64,000 nt of DNA from Planctomycetota bacterium. Its GTDB lineage: Bacteria > Planctomycetota > UBA1135 > GCA-002686595. Each line of letters starts with the position of its first letter. Positions within the stretch are counted from its first letter, which is position 1. A model generated the notes under the pieces. That model worked only from the letters and a program-made list of their open reading frames with translations, had not been told where the DNA came from and ran no database searches. This document shows positions 9,864 to 19,324 of the stretch, piece after piece. The stretch lies in contig JANQEJ010000222.1 of the NCBI GenBank assembly GCA_028278425.1, positions 1 through 64,000 of the forward strand, written 5' to 3'. Both the position numbers and the translations under genes were made by a program.

Positions 9864-12408
9864 CTACGGCCGCAGGATCTGAAGCCCTCCGCGCCGAAGC
9901 TGGAGCGGAGCGCGCGCGAGGATCTCGTCGCCGCGGTAGAGGACGAGCTCAGCGGCGTCGTCTTCGGTGCGGCACACGGGAAAGCCCGCGGTTCCGCGCC
10001 CGACGGACCTCGCCCTCCGGGGCGGGCCGCCGAGCACCTCGACTCTGCGCATCGTTCCGTCGGCGTTCAAGACCTCGAAGCGATCCCCGTCCGCGGCGTC
10101 GACGCGAAAGCGGCAGAGCGTGGCGACGACGAGCGTCAGCTCGCCGGTCTTCGCTTCGCCGAACTCGAAGGAAGCGGGCGCGATGCCCTGCCCGCGGACG
10201 TCGAGCGTCCCCGACGGCGGCGCCGAGCCGATCAGGAAGGTGCCGGCCCCGCCGGTTTCCGAGCTCGCGCCGTGCCGCTGCGAGACGACGACCCCGGCCA
10301 GCGGCTCGCCGTGCCGGTCGACGACGCGTCCGCGGAGCTCCGCCCGCCGGTCCACCCGCGGGATCGTGAGCGTCAACCCCTCCGTCCCCGCGGCGACCGG
10401 CTCGCTCGTCGCAAAGACGCTCCTCGACGCGGTACTCCGCGGCGAAGAGCCCGTCGAGCGCGAAGCCGCCGTTCGCGTCCGTGGTCGCGAACCCGCGCGT
10501 CCGTCCGGCGGCGAGATCCTCGAGCGAGGCGGATCCGATCCGCTCGCCGTCCAGCAGCTTGACGCGGGCATCGCGCACCCCGTTCCCGTCGCGATCGACG
10601 ACGCGGCCGCGAATCGTGAGCGTCTCCGAGCCCAGCGCGAGAGCCGGGCCCCGCACGGAACCGCGCAGCGATGTGAGCCGCTCCCCGAAGCGCTCGACCA
10701 CCGCCGGCGCGTAGCCGGATTGCCAGGCCAGGAGCGGCGCCTCCTCCGGTACGGAGTCGACCTCGAGGGCGTAGTCCCCCTTGCGGTCGGTGCGCGCCGT
10801 CGCGCCGGCGAGCGCCACCGTCGCGCGGGTCGCAGGCGGGCCGTCGGGGAGGAGCACGGTCCCGCTGACGACCAGCGGCTCGGGCGGCGCCGGCAGCACG
10901 AAGCGCAAGTCGTCGTACGGCAGGTCGCGCAGCGCTCGATCCCGGATCCAGACGTCCTCGAAGCGAACCCGGATGGACGCGATCTCGCGAAGCGCAACGA
11001 CCTCCATCGCGAAGCGACCGTCCGCGCCGGTCAACGCTTCCCAGCGGGGCCGGTCGCGGCTCCAACGCACGTCGGCGACGAAGTCGGGCAAGGCGAGGAG
11101 ATCGGCGCGCACCGTGATCTTCGCGCCTTCCACCGGAGCGGCGTCCGCGTCGACGACGACGCCCGCGAGGCGCACCGTCCGCGCGACCGCGAAGAACCGT
11201 TCCCCACCGTTCCAGCCGTGACCGACGACGGTCCATCCCTCGTCGGCCGGCTCGACGCAGGTGGGATCGGCGACGCCGGCGAGCTCGAAGCGACCCTCGG
11301 CGTCGGTCCGCGCCGTCGGATGAGGCGGTTCCTCGCCGAGGATCAGCGCGCGGCCGACCGCGGGCTGCGGGAAGTTCCTCTCGACGAACGCGTCGAGCTC
11401 CGCCGGCGACGCCTGCAGGAGCGCGCGCTCCTCGGGCGGCACGTGCATCCAGAAGTTGCCGCCGACGATGCCGGTCTGCTCGGCGTCGGCCCAGCGCAGC
11501 CGTTGCGGATCGCGGCCGACGAGCTCGAAGCCGGCGAGCGGTTGACCGTCGACGCCGAGCAGGCGGCCCTCGATGCGGAGCGCGGAGGATGCCCCTTCGA
11601 CTTGTTCCGGCGTTTCGTCCCGCGTCGCGAGCGCCACTCGCCCGCCGGACGCGTTGCCCTGCTCGGATACCCGGCCCGGCGCAACGTCGGCGGCGATGAG
11701 CGGGGCTTCCGCCGAGGGCGACACCGGCCGCTTCGCGGCTTCCTCCTGCCGGCGCTCCGGGAGGAAGGGCCATGCGATCGCCGCGACGATCGCGGCAGCC
11801 AGTCCGAGCTTCCAAAGCACGGCCACCGCGCCAGCCTTCGCCGCCGATCCGCCGGCGCCGGCGGCGGTCCCCGCGAGCGGAAGGAACGCGCGGCACCAGC
11901 GCTCGCGCTCGCCGTACTCTTCGTCCAGGTCCTTGCGCAGCCCGGCGAGCCCGCGCTGGAGCTGCGTCTTCACCGTCGCGACCGGAACGTCGAGCTCCGC
12001 CGCGATCGAGCGCGGCGGCAGGTCGCGGAAAAAGCGCAGGAGAAGGACCGAGCGGTAGGGCTCCTCCAGCTCGAGCACGCGGCCGACGAGATCGCGCTGG
12101 AGCGACGCCTCCTCGACGACCGCAGCGGCGGCGGGAAGCTCGTCGCCGCGCGCCGCCTCGCGCTCGCGCCGGGCGAGCCGCGCGTCCCTGCGTCCGCCCC
12201 CGCGCGCCGCGTTGCGCACGACGTCGCCGAGCCAGGAGCGCAGGTTGCGCGCGTGCCGCGGCGGACGCTCGAGCGCCTCCACCCAGGCCTCCTGAACGAC
12301 GTCGTCGACGCGCTCGGGGTCGAAGACCAGCCTGCGGGCGAGCGCGCGCACCCAGTCCGCGTGCGCGAGCAGCTCCTCGGGCCGGACGGCGTGCTCGCGA
12401 GCCGTCAC
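9864..12408 (-). CDS. ECF sigma factor fused to membrane/carboxypeptidase-regulatory-like domains (frameshifted)
   Basis: From GTG 12408: sigma region 2 at residues ~10-75 (VDDVVQEAWVEALE), region 4 at ~105-160 (LPPRSIAAELDVPVATVKTQL), one membrane segment at ~193-215, then a long extracytoplasmic part with repeated carboxypeptidase-regulatory-like beta-sandwich units (for example LRIEGRLLGVDGQPLAGFEL and LTIRGRVVDRDGNGVRDARV). The frame is broken near 10417-10440. Up to FALDGLFAAEYRVE the reading is in one frame; from SVFATSEPVAAGTEG to the stop at 9864 it continues one base shifted, and the tail still reads as the same domain type (LRGRVVDRHGEPLAGVVVS). Without the shift the first frame runs to 9949. 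It starts 4 nt after the stop of the gene at 12413, so the two are probably one operon. A similar fusion lies at 49991. Confidence 0.85.
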
Positions 12409-12412
12409 TCGT

Positions 12413-12916
12413 CTAGCCCTCCGCGCGGCGGTAGGCGTCGAAGGGCTGGTTGTTGTGGTCGCCGCCGACGAACAGGAGGTCGTTCTTCTTCTCCTTCCCG
12501 GGCGTGAGCGCCACGTTGAACGACTCCCCGTCCCCGAACGGATCGCCGTCGCGCTCGCGGAAGAAGACGACGTGCGGGTTGCCGCTGTGGACGATCAGGA
12601 GGAAGGCGTGCTTCTGGAGCTTGTCCCGGCGGCGCATCGTCATCATCCCGGCCTGGAAGAGCTGCTTCTCCGCCAGGAACTCGGAGTACTTCTCCGGGAT
12701 GCGAGCGACGATCGACGGATCGCTCTCGAACTCGATCCGAGCGAAGTGCGCCTCGGTGCCGAGCCGCTCCCCCACCACGGCGTCGGGGACCCACGCACCC
12801 TCGAGGCGGCTCGCGACCACGTTCTGCTGGTCGGGCTCGACCCGGAAGGTGCCGTCCTGGAGCGGGCTCGCGAGAGCCAGGAGCGGGGCGAGGGCAAGGG
12901 CGGTTCGGGCGATCAT
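12413..12916 (-). CDS. Exported protein of unknown function
   Basis: 167 residues from ATG 12916, with GGAG about 7 nt upstream. A signal peptide is clear (MIARTALALAPLLALASPLQ). The mature part is small and mixed alpha/beta, with HAFLLIVHSGNPHVVFF and GDHNNQPFDAYRR. No catalytic motif is recognised. The downstream sigma-receptor fusion starts 4 nt after its stop, so the exported protein may be a ligand or partner of that receptor; this is inference from coupling only. The family is unknown to me. Confidence 0.75.
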   Translation of the reverse strand: MIARTALALAPLLALASPLQDGTFRVEPDQQNVVASRLEGAWVPDAVVGERLGTEAHFARIEFESDPSIVARIPEKYSEFLAEKQLFQAGMMTMRRRDKLQKHAFLLIVHSGNPHVVFFRERDGDPFGDGESFNVALTPGKEKKNDLLFVGGDHNNQPFDAYRRAEG

Positions 12917-13075
12917 GGCGGTCTCCGTTCGTTTCGCGGCGGTGGGTCAGCCTAGCGGCTTTGAACCGGCAGTGACGCCGCGCGAGGATCGGACTCACCG
13001 TTTGCCGGACTTCTCGGAGTCCCCTATGTTCTGCGCCCCCCTGCCCTTCCGGACGCCGAGACAAGGAGATTCGAG

Positions 13076-13579
13076 ATGACCGAGCAAGCCGATTGCATGG
13101 CCCCCCAGCCGACCGCCGAGCACGCCCGCCTGAAGGAGTCCGCCGGGACCTGGAGCGTGGACTGCACCTTCTTCATGGACCCCTCCGGCGAGCCGATGCA
13201 GAACACGGCCACCGAGGTGGTCGAGATGGTGGGCGACTTCTGGACCGTCAGCCGCTTCACCTGCGACTTCATGGGCATGCCCTTCGAGGGCCGCGCGACC
13301 CTGGGCTACGACCCCGCGAGCGGCAAGTGGATCTCCTCCTGGATCGATTCGATGTCGACCTTCCTCTTCAAGTTCGACGGCGGCTACGACGCCGAGGGCA
13401 AGGTCCTGACCATGACCGGCAAGGGTCCCTTCCCCGGCAGCGGCTCCCCCGACCTCACGGACTTCCGCACCACCGAGGAGCAGGTCGATCCCGACACGCG
13501 CAAGTTCGAGATGTTCATCACGATGCCGGACGGGACCGAGAACAAGATGATGAGCTACGTCTACTCGCGGCAGCGGTAG
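13076..13579 (+). CDS. DUF1579 family protein
   Basis: 167 residues, no signal peptide. ATG 13076 has a good Shine-Dalgarno sequence (AAGGAGAT). The pattern matches DUF1579: an N-terminal LKESAGTWSV, then CDFMGMPFEGRATLGYD, the SSWIDSMST strand and a C-terminal DGTENKMMSYVY. Members are small lipocalin-like beta-barrels of unknown role, often next to stress or metabolic genes. The gene stands alone here. Its stop lies 7 nt from the remnant nucleotidyltransferase that converges on it. Confidence 0.9.
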   Translation: MTEQADCMAPQPTAEHARLKESAGTWSVDCTFFMDPSGEPMQNTATEVVEMVGDFWTVSRFTCDFMGMPFEGRATLGYDPASGKWISSWIDSMSTFLFKFDGGYDAEGKVLTMTGKGPFPGSGSPDLTDFRTTEEQVDPDTRKFEMFITMPDGTENKMMSYVYSRQR

Positions 13580-13585
13580 GCGAAG

Positions 13586-13966
13586 TCAATCGGCCGCGTC
13601 GGCCAGGAAGACCTCGAGCTCGTCGACGAGGTTCTTCCCTCGTCCAAAGCCCAGCTCGTGAATCCTCTCGAGGAGCTCGCGCGTCCGAGCGGTCTCCTCG
13701 GGTGGTTCTCAAAGAGCTCCTCGGAAGTCGCGTGGCAACGACTCCTGTTCGACCTGTGCCAGGACCCGATAGCCGCGGGCCATGAGCGCCCGCACAAGGG
13801 TTTCGGCCTCGCGGTCTGACTCCAGGGCGATCGCTAGGTCGATGTCCCGCATAAATCGAGGCTCGGTGCGAGCCGATACGGCAAGCCCTCCGACGAGCGC
13901 GTAGCGAGCGCCAAGGGCATCCAAGTCGGTAACGGCGGCCCGGAGCGTCTCCTCCAGCTTGCTCAA
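13586..13966 (-). pseudogene. Decayed nucleotidyltransferase (AbiEii-like)
   Basis: The readable start from TTG 13966 (SKLEETLRAAVTDLDALG, ARYALVGGLAVSARTEPRF, MRDIDLAIALESDREAE) is a nucleotidyltransferase fold with the GG...D.D motif. The frame stops at TGA 13709-13711 after RDFRGAL. The familiar C-terminus of such proteins is still present beyond it: SEELFENHP in another frame, then TARTRELLERIHELGFGRG ending LEVFLADAAD at TGA 13586. The expected ~40-50 residues between the catalytic part and this tail are missing. I read it as an internal deletion plus frameshifts. The TTG overlaps the TGA of the small gene upstream (TTGA), so the pair was translationally coupled. Confidence 0.7.
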
Positions 13967-14184
13967 GCGGCGGGGTCCGAGAGGGTTCTTGGCTTGCCCG
14001 GACAGTCGCCGTTCTCCGCGCCGGGACGGGTGTGCAGCCACTCGGTCAGCTTCGCCTCGATCTCCTCTTCGCTCGCGTCGGGAAACTCGCGGCGGAGGTT
14101 CTGGCGCATCATGGCGACGCCTGCCTCGAAAAGGTCCAGCGCCCGTCGGAGTCGTGCGGCGACTTCGCTCGAACCCTCGTTCAC
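13963..14184 (-). CDS. Small partner protein of the nucleotidyltransferase
   Basis: 73 residues from GTG 14184. I chose this start because TACAAT sits 6 nt upstream, a promoter-to-start arrangement seen repeatedly in this window; ATG 14238 would run into the divergent sulfatase. The protein is helical, with RRALDLFEAGVAMMRQNLRR, EASEEEIEAKL-like packing (SEEEIEAKLTEWL) and a HTRPGAENGD tail. Small proteins of this style commonly sit directly before AbiEii-type nucleotidyltransferases, so an antitoxin-like or accessory role is plausible but unproven. Its enzyme partner here is broken. Confidence 0.7.
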   Translation of the reverse strand: MNEGSSEVAARLRRALDLFEAGVAMMRQNLRREFPDASEEEIEAKLTEWLHTRPGAENGDCPGKPRTLSDPAA

Positions 14185-14223
14185 AGGCGGATTGTAACCA
14201 CCTGGACCACTTAGAATCGAAGC

Positions 14224-15618
14224 ATGCGGGTCGTTCACGTCGCCGCCCTACTGGCGTTGGCCGCTGCGCTGCCGTCCGGCTCCGAGGCTCCGAGCGGAAA
14301 GAGCCGCCCCAACGTCCTCCTGATCATGGCCGACGATCTCGGCTGGGGGGACGTCGGCTACAACGGGCATCCGAAGCTTCTCACCCCCCACCTCGACGCG
14401 ATGGCGGAGGCGGGGTTGCGCTTCGACCGTTTCTACGCCGCGGCGCCGGTCTGCTCGCCGACGCGGGCGAGTTGTCTCACCGGGCGGAACGGGCACCGCA
14501 TGGGGATCGGGTGGGCGAACGAGGGACATCTTCCGGACGAGGAGCTCACGCTCGCGGAGATCCTGCGGGCGCAGGGATACGCCACCGGACACTTCGGCAA
14601 ATGGCACCTCGGGACGCTCACGCGCGACGTCAAGGACGGCCACCGCGGCGGGAGGCCGGTGCGGGACGAGCACTTTTCGCCGCCGTGGGAGCACGGCTAC
14701 GACGTCTGCTTCTCGACCGAGAGCTCCGTGCCCACCTGGGATCCGATGAAGCACCCTGGCAAGGACGAGCCCTGGGGAACGCGCTACTGGAACGAGAGGG
14801 GCGAGATCGTCACGGAGAACCTGAAAGGCGACGACTCGCGCGTGATGGTCGACCGCGTGGTTCCGTTCGTGCAGGCGGCGGTCGAGCGGGAGAAGCCCTT
14901 CTTCGCCACGGTCTGGTTCCACGCGCCGCACCGGCCGTGGGTCGCCGGCGAGGAGTACCGGAAGCTCTACGCGGACGAACCGGATCACGCTCAGCGCTAC
15001 TACGGCTGCATCACCGCGATGGACGAGCAGATCGGCCGCCTGCGGAGCACCCTGCGCGAGCTCGGCGTGGCGGAGAACACGCTCGTCTGGTTCTGCAGCG
15101 ACAACGGCCCCTCGATCACGGGCAACGCGAACGCCGACGCCGGTTCCGCCGGTCCGCACCGGGGGGCGAAGGACACGCTCTGGGAGGGCGGCGTGCGCGT
15201 CCCGGGACTCGTCGAGTGGCCCGCCCGCGTCGCGGCGGGAAGCGCGACCGGAGTGCCGGCCTGCACGTCGGACTTCCTGCCGACGATCGTCGCGGCGCTC
15301 GGGATCGAGGTCGAGGGGATGGTAACTCCGCTGGACGGCGTGAGCCTTCTGCCGCTCCTCGACGGCGAGGACATGGAGCGCGCGCTCCCCATCGCCTTCT
15401 CGAACCGCTCGGCCCACGCGCTGATCGACGGCGACCTGAAGCTCTTGAGGCCGAAGGGCGCGAAGCGCTTCTCGCTCTTCGATCTCGCCGCCGACGCAAG
15501 CGAGGCGAGCCCGCTCGGAGCGGACCGATCCGAGGACCTGGAGCGCCTGACCGCCGCGTGGGCGGCGTGGCGTGACAGCGTCAAACGCAGCCGCAACGGC
15601 GACGACTACGTTCGCTGA
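14224..15618 (+). CDS. Secreted sulfatase (arylsulfatase type)
   Basis: 464 residues with an N-terminal signal (MRVVHVAALLALAAALPSG). Type I sulfatase landmarks are present in order: metal-binding Asp37-Asp38 in LLIMADDLGWGD; the formylglycine site Cys77 in VCSPTRASCLTGR; the active-site GKWHLG; DAMDEQIGR-like IT.MD; and the second metal site in FCSDNGPS. The C-SPTR version has Thr where the textbook motif has Ser or Ala but keeps the Arg; Cys77 would be converted by a formylglycine-generating enzyme. The start lies 6 nt after a TAGAAT box, suggesting a leaderless transcript. Likely substrate: sulfated polysaccharide or ester, not determinable here. Confidence 0.93.
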   Translation: MRVVHVAALLALAAALPSGSEAPSGKSRPNVLLIMADDLGWGDVGYNGHPKLLTPHLDAMAEAGLRFDRFYAAAPVCSPTRASCLTGRNGHRMGIGWANEGHLPDEELTLAEILRAQGYATGHFGKWHLGTLTRDVKDGHRGGRPVRDEHFSPPWEHGYDVCFSTESSVPTWDPMKHPGKDEPWGTRYWNERGEIVTENLKGDDSRVMVDRVVPFVQAAVEREKPFFATVWFHAPHRPWVAGEEYRKLYADEPDHAQRYYGCITAMDEQIGRLRSTLRELGVAENTLVWFCSDNGPSITGNANADAGSAGPHRGAKDTLWEGGVRVPGLVEWPARVAAGSATGVPACTSDFLPTIVAALGIEVEGMVTPLDGVSLLPLLDGEDMERALPIAFSNRSAHALIDGDLKLLRPKGAKRFSLFDLAADASEASPLGADRSEDLERLTAAWAAWRDSVKRSRNGDDYVR

Positions 15619-15659
15619 GCCGGCCCGTTACGAGCGCGTGCGGGTAAGGTAGCGCTACC

Positions 15660-16817
15660 GTGACGCCCGCACGCCTGGCAGCCGTGCTGCTCGTCCTGAT
15701 GGCAGCGCTCATCGGCCTCTGGTTCCTCGCCGCGAGCGGTGGCTCCGCGCGAGCCGGTGAGGACGAGGCGGCGCGGCCGATGGCGGGACCCGAGGTCGGC
15801 GACGAAGCCGCGCCGGCGGACTTGCTCGATCCGGGCGAGGTCGAGCCCGAGCCGGAGCGCGACGCGGTCCCCGTCGAAGAAGCGCCCGAACCCGAAGCGC
15901 CGCCCGCCCTCGACCCCTCGGTCCGGCGCGAGGAGATCGCCCGCATCCTCGAGGAAGCCCGCCGCCTCCTCGACCGCATGCCAGAGGACGCGGACGTGCG
16001 CGGCAAGCTCCGCTCCCAATCGGGCATCTGGAAGGACGTCCAGCGCTTCATGGCGGGCCACGTCCACATCGACATGGTCTCGCTCGACGAGCGGCGGCTG
16101 AACTACCGCGCGAACCTCGCGAGCAAGACCGAGCCGTCGGGCGAGGAGGTGATCGAGTTCCTGTTCCACGACGTCGCCCCGGGCACGTACGAGCTCACGC
16201 TGAGCTCGACCGACCACCACCGCTGGTCTCCGAAGAAGATCACGGTCACGCCGCCGGCGGACGACCTCGAGATCTGGCTCTACGACGAGCGCGACACGAT
16301 CACGCTCGCGTTCCGCGTCACCGACGCGCAGACGGGCGAGCCGATCGAGGACTACACGGCGTACTCGGTCAAGACCGAGGTCACCGAGGAGAACGGCGTC
16401 CTGTTTCACGCGGGGCCGGTCAAGCTGGACGACTTTCCACTCGATGCGCGGATTCGGTGGCGCCTGTGGGCCGACGGCTACGCGCCGGCGTCAGGCGACG
16501 AGCGCGATTTCCTCGAGGAGGAGGACGGCCGCTGGGTGGCCGAGGTGAAGCTCGAGCCGGGCTGGGGACGCCGCTTCGTCGTCCTCGGCCGCAACCCGAC
16601 GATGCGACCGCTCGAGGGCGCGCAGGTCCTGCTCGACGGCGACGTGGCCGGCAAAACCGATGCGAACGGCGCGCTCGACGTGTTCCGCGAAACGGCGCCG
16701 GAGAGCCTCGACGTGATCTGGGCGGACTGGAAGGTCTTGGACCCGACCGTCCAAAGCCCAACGGTCGCCGCGTTCAAGGGTCAGATCACGGTGCTGCGGA
16801 TGGTCCCGCCGGAGTGA
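15660..16817 (+). CDS. Membrane-anchored protein with carboxypeptidase-regulatory-like domains
   Basis: 385 residues from GTG 15660, which lies 9 nt after TAAGGT. Residues ~4-25 (LAAVLLVLMAALIGLWFLAA) form a signal anchor, followed by an acidic Pro/Glu-rich linker. The rest is a series of beta-sandwich units: VAPGTYELTLSSTDHHRWS, then LAFRVTDAQTGEPIEDYTAY, then GAQVLLDGDVAGKTDANGAL, all typical of carboxypeptidase-regulatory-like or Spa-type domains. The gene ends ...RMVPPE, encoded inside a palindrome shared with the convergent gene, which ends with the same five residues. Function unknown. Confidence 0.8.
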   Translation: MTPARLAAVLLVLMAALIGLWFLAASGGSARAGEDEAARPMAGPEVGDEAAPADLLDPGEVEPEPERDAVPVEEAPEPEAPPALDPSVRREEIARILEEARRLLDRMPEDADVRGKLRSQSGIWKDVQRFMAGHVHIDMVSLDERRLNYRANLASKTEPSGEEVIEFLFHDVAPGTYELTLSSTDHHRWSPKKITVTPPADDLEIWLYDERDTITLAFRVTDAQTGEPIEDYTAYSVKTEVTEENGVLFHAGPVKLDDFPLDARIRWRLWADGYAPASGDERDFLEEEDGRWVAEVKLEPGWGRRFVVLGRNPTMRPLEGAQVLLDGDVAGKTDANGALDVFRETAPESLDVIWADWKVLDPTVQSPTVAAFKGQITVLRMVPPE

Positions 16818-16858
16818 GTACGGTGCCGTGGCACCGTACTCACTCCGGCGGGACCATC
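16799..16858. repeat. Perfect 29-bp inverted repeat spanning two convergent stop codons
   Basis: The left arm 16799-16827 and right arm 16830-16858 are exact reverse complements around a GT loop. The arms contain the last five codons and the stop of each convergent gene (TGA 16815-16817 and, on the minus strand, 16840-16842) followed by GTACGGTGCC. It should act as a bidirectional intrinsic terminator. Because coding sequence lies in the arms, both unrelated proteins end in MVPPE. Confidence 0.95.
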
Positions 16859-19260
16859 ACGAAGTAGTCCGCGGGCAGCTCCACTCCGGTCTCGAGCGTG
16901 TCGTACGCCGCGATGAGCCGTCCGAACGACGGGTTGGACACGATCGACTCCGCCGGCATGCGCAGACCGTGGACCTCGCGAAAACCGGAGCTCGTCGTCT
17001 TCATCGGGAGCCGCCCCATGCCGTCGGGCAGGAGCAACGTCGAATCGGCGCGCACGACGTCCCCGGTCTCGGCGTCGACGTAGGCCGTCGTCGGCGGGAC
17101 GTCGCCGGTCTTCAGCTCGACCAGGTAGACGGAGCGCTCGTCGAGCGTGTCGGCGCGCAGCACCTTCTCCTCCTCGAAGAACTCCCGCCAGTCGGCGATC
17201 AGCGCCATCGGGTGTCCCAGACGCGCCTGGACCAACCGGTCGCCGGTCAGCTCGTCGAACGGCTCGAAGGCGGACTGCGCCCAGCAGCGGCCGTTGCAGT
17301 GCGAGGTGCGCGACTGCCCGAACTTGCCGACGTCGATCCGCAGGTCGAAGCGGTCGTTCGCCGCCACCGTCGCGACGCCGGTCCCCTCGACTCCGGACTG
17401 CGCGAAGCGGATCGGTCCGCTCATGCGGAACGTGCCGAGCGCGGCGAGGGCCTTGCGCCGCTCGTCCGACTTGCGCAGCGCGTGGATCTCCTCGATCGTC
17501 GGGAGCACGACCACGTCCTCGGGATCGAGCCGCGGGCAGTCGTACCGCACCTCGCCGTCGACGGCGGTGACGGCGACGACGCGGCCGTCCTCTTCCTTGA
17601 AGACGAGCCCCTTGTCGCCCGACATCCGCGCGGCCCAGAAGCCCTCCTCGTCCGGCGGGCGCAGCTCGACGACCATCTGGCTCGGGATGTCGACCGCCAG
17701 GTGGTTGTTCTGGATCAGGATCTCGACGTCCTCGCCGAGCGTGTCGTCGCGGTACTTGCCGAGGTACTTCTCGAGCTCCTCGAGCGGAACCTCGATCGGG
17801 TACTCGTAGCCCTCGCGCGGACACTCGAAGTCGTACCCGTGCTGGTGCATGACGAGGACGTCCGCCAGCCCGTCGTCGCCCACCAGGAAGGACACGGCGA
17901 TCTCGTTCGTGAGCTCGAAGTAGCGCTTCCCCTCCTCGTCGGGCTCCTTCAGCGTGAAGTTCATCTGCCCGGGCACGTCGACGGCGAGCTTGCCCTCGGT
18001 GACCGAGACCTTGAACGTCGCCTCCTTGAAGTGCGCGAAGTTGGCGACGTAGTCGCCGACCAGCCCGTCGAAGCCCGCCGGCTTCGGGGCCGCGGCCTCC
18101 ACCGGCGCCGGAGGGTCTTCCTCGCGAAGCAGCGTTTCGAAAACGAGCGCGAGCGAGCCCCGCTGCAGGGGCGTCGCCGTGACGTTCGCCAGGAGCACGT
18201 AGCCGAGCTCCTCCTCCGGCAGGAGCCCCACCTGCGCCGCGAAGCCGTCGATGTTGCCGCCGTGCTCGACGACGTCGCGTCCCTCCCACTTGTTGAGCAT
18301 CCAGCCGAGCCCGTACGCGAAGTCGGGCCCCATCTCGATCTGCCGCTCCCGGGTGTCGTCAAGCTTCTCCAGGCTGATCAGGCGCTCGCCCCCGTAGACG
18401 CCCTCGCCGAGCTGGAAGCGGATCCACTCCGCCATGTCGAGCACGTTCGAGTTGATCGACCCCGCCGGAGCGCAGTTGTCGAGGTTGCGCATCGGGAGGT
18501 GCTCGAACTCCTCGGATTCCTCGTTCCAGCGGTAGCCGAGCGCGAGCCGCTCGTCCTTCAGCGCGTCGAGGACCGACGTCGTCGAGTCGTCCATGCCGAG
18601 CGGCTCGAAGATGCGCTCGTCGATCAGGCTGTCCCAGTCGGATTCGGCCGCCACGCCCGCCGCCTGACCGGCGGCGAGGTACATCACGTTGTTGTAGTGG
18701 AAGCCCTCGCGGAAGCCGGCCCACGGCTCGGCACCCGCCGCGGTGCGCAGGACCTCCTCGCGCGTCGTCTGCCCGCCGGCCCAGAGCACGCCCATGCGCG
18801 TGAACCCGGTGCGGTGCGCGAGCAGATCGCGGATGACGACCTGCGCGTCCTCGTCGTCGGTGTCGATGTCGAGCGTGAGGTAGGGCAGGTGCCGCGAGAC
18901 CGGATCGTCCCAGTCGATCTTGCCCTCGTCGGCGAGCATGCCGATGACCGTCGCGGTGAAGGCCTTCGTCGACGAGCCGATGGCGAAGATCGTCTCGGGC
19001 GTGACCGGCTCTTCGTTCTCGACGTCGGCCATCCCGAAGCCGCGCGCGAAGACGATCGCGTCGTCCTTGACGACGGCGACGGCCATGCCGGGGATGTGGA
19101 GCTCCTGGCGCTTCTCCTCGAGCTCGTCGGCCAGGACGTGGAGTCTCGCCGCCAGCACGGGATCTTCCACGGCCGCGGAGTATTGGTCGACCGAGGGATT
19201 GGCGGTGCAGGCGGCGAACGCGAGGCTCGTGACGGCGAGGCCGGGGGGCGTGAAGCGCAT
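16840..19260 (-). CDS. Beta-lactamase-related serine hydrolase (class C fold), probable lipoprotein
   Basis: 806 residues. The N-terminus (MRFTPPGLAVTSLAFAAC) has a weak lipobox with Cys18. Class C beta-lactamase/DD-peptidase motifs are in order: Ser96-x-x-Lys99 in AIGSSTKAF, Tyr189-x-Asn191 in FHYNN, and His333-Gly-Gly in VEHGGNIDGF. The catalytic domain ends near residue 400. The remainder holds two similar lipocalin-like beta segments (each with E.Y.GKYR/GDYVANF-type strands and an ELRPPDEEG or LKEPDEEGKRYFE strand), then a C-terminal domain ending ELPADYFVMVPPE. Such proteins are usually peptidases, esterases or amidases rather than antibiotic resistance enzymes. AGGAAG lies before the start. 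Its 3' end lies in the palindrome at 16799-16858. Confidence 0.9.
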   Translation of the reverse strand: MRFTPPGLAVTSLAFAACTANPSVDQYSAAVEDPVLAARLHVLADELEEKRQELHIPGMAVAVVKDDAIVFARGFGMADVENEEPVTPETIFAIGSSTKAFTATVIGMLADEGKIDWDDPVSRHLPYLTLDIDTDDEDAQVVIRDLLAHRTGFTRMGVLWAGGQTTREEVLRTAAGAEPWAGFREGFHYNNVMYLAAGQAAGVAAESDWDSLIDERIFEPLGMDDSTTSVLDALKDERLALGYRWNEESEEFEHLPMRNLDNCAPAGSINSNVLDMAEWIRFQLGEGVYGGERLISLEKLDDTRERQIEMGPDFAYGLGWMLNKWEGRDVVEHGGNIDGFAAQVGLLPEEELGYVLLANVTATPLQRGSLALVFETLLREEDPPAPVEAAAPKPAGFDGLVGDYVANFAHFKEATFKVSVTEGKLAVDVPGQMNFTLKEPDEEGKRYFELTNEIAVSFLVGDDGLADVLVMHQHGYDFECPREGYEYPIEVPLEELEKYLGKYRDDTLGEDVEILIQNNHLAVDIPSQMVVELRPPDEEGFWAARMSGDKGLVFKEEDGRVVAVTAVDGEVRYDCPRLDPEDVVVLPTIEEIHALRKSDERRKALAALGTFRMSGPIRFAQSGVEGTGVATVAANDRFDLRIDVGKFGQSRTSHCNGRCWAQSAFEPFDELTGDRLVQARLGHPMALIADWREFFEEEKVLRADTLDERSVYLVELKTGDVPPTTAYVDAETGDVVRADSTLLLPDGMGRLPMKTTSSGFREVHGLRMPAESIVSNPSFGRLIAAYDTLETGVELPADYFVMVPPE

Positions 19261-19324
19261 GGTCTTCCTGGGGAAGGGGGGGCGAGGCCGGAACGAAACG
19301 CCGCATACGCGCGCCCGGCCGCGG

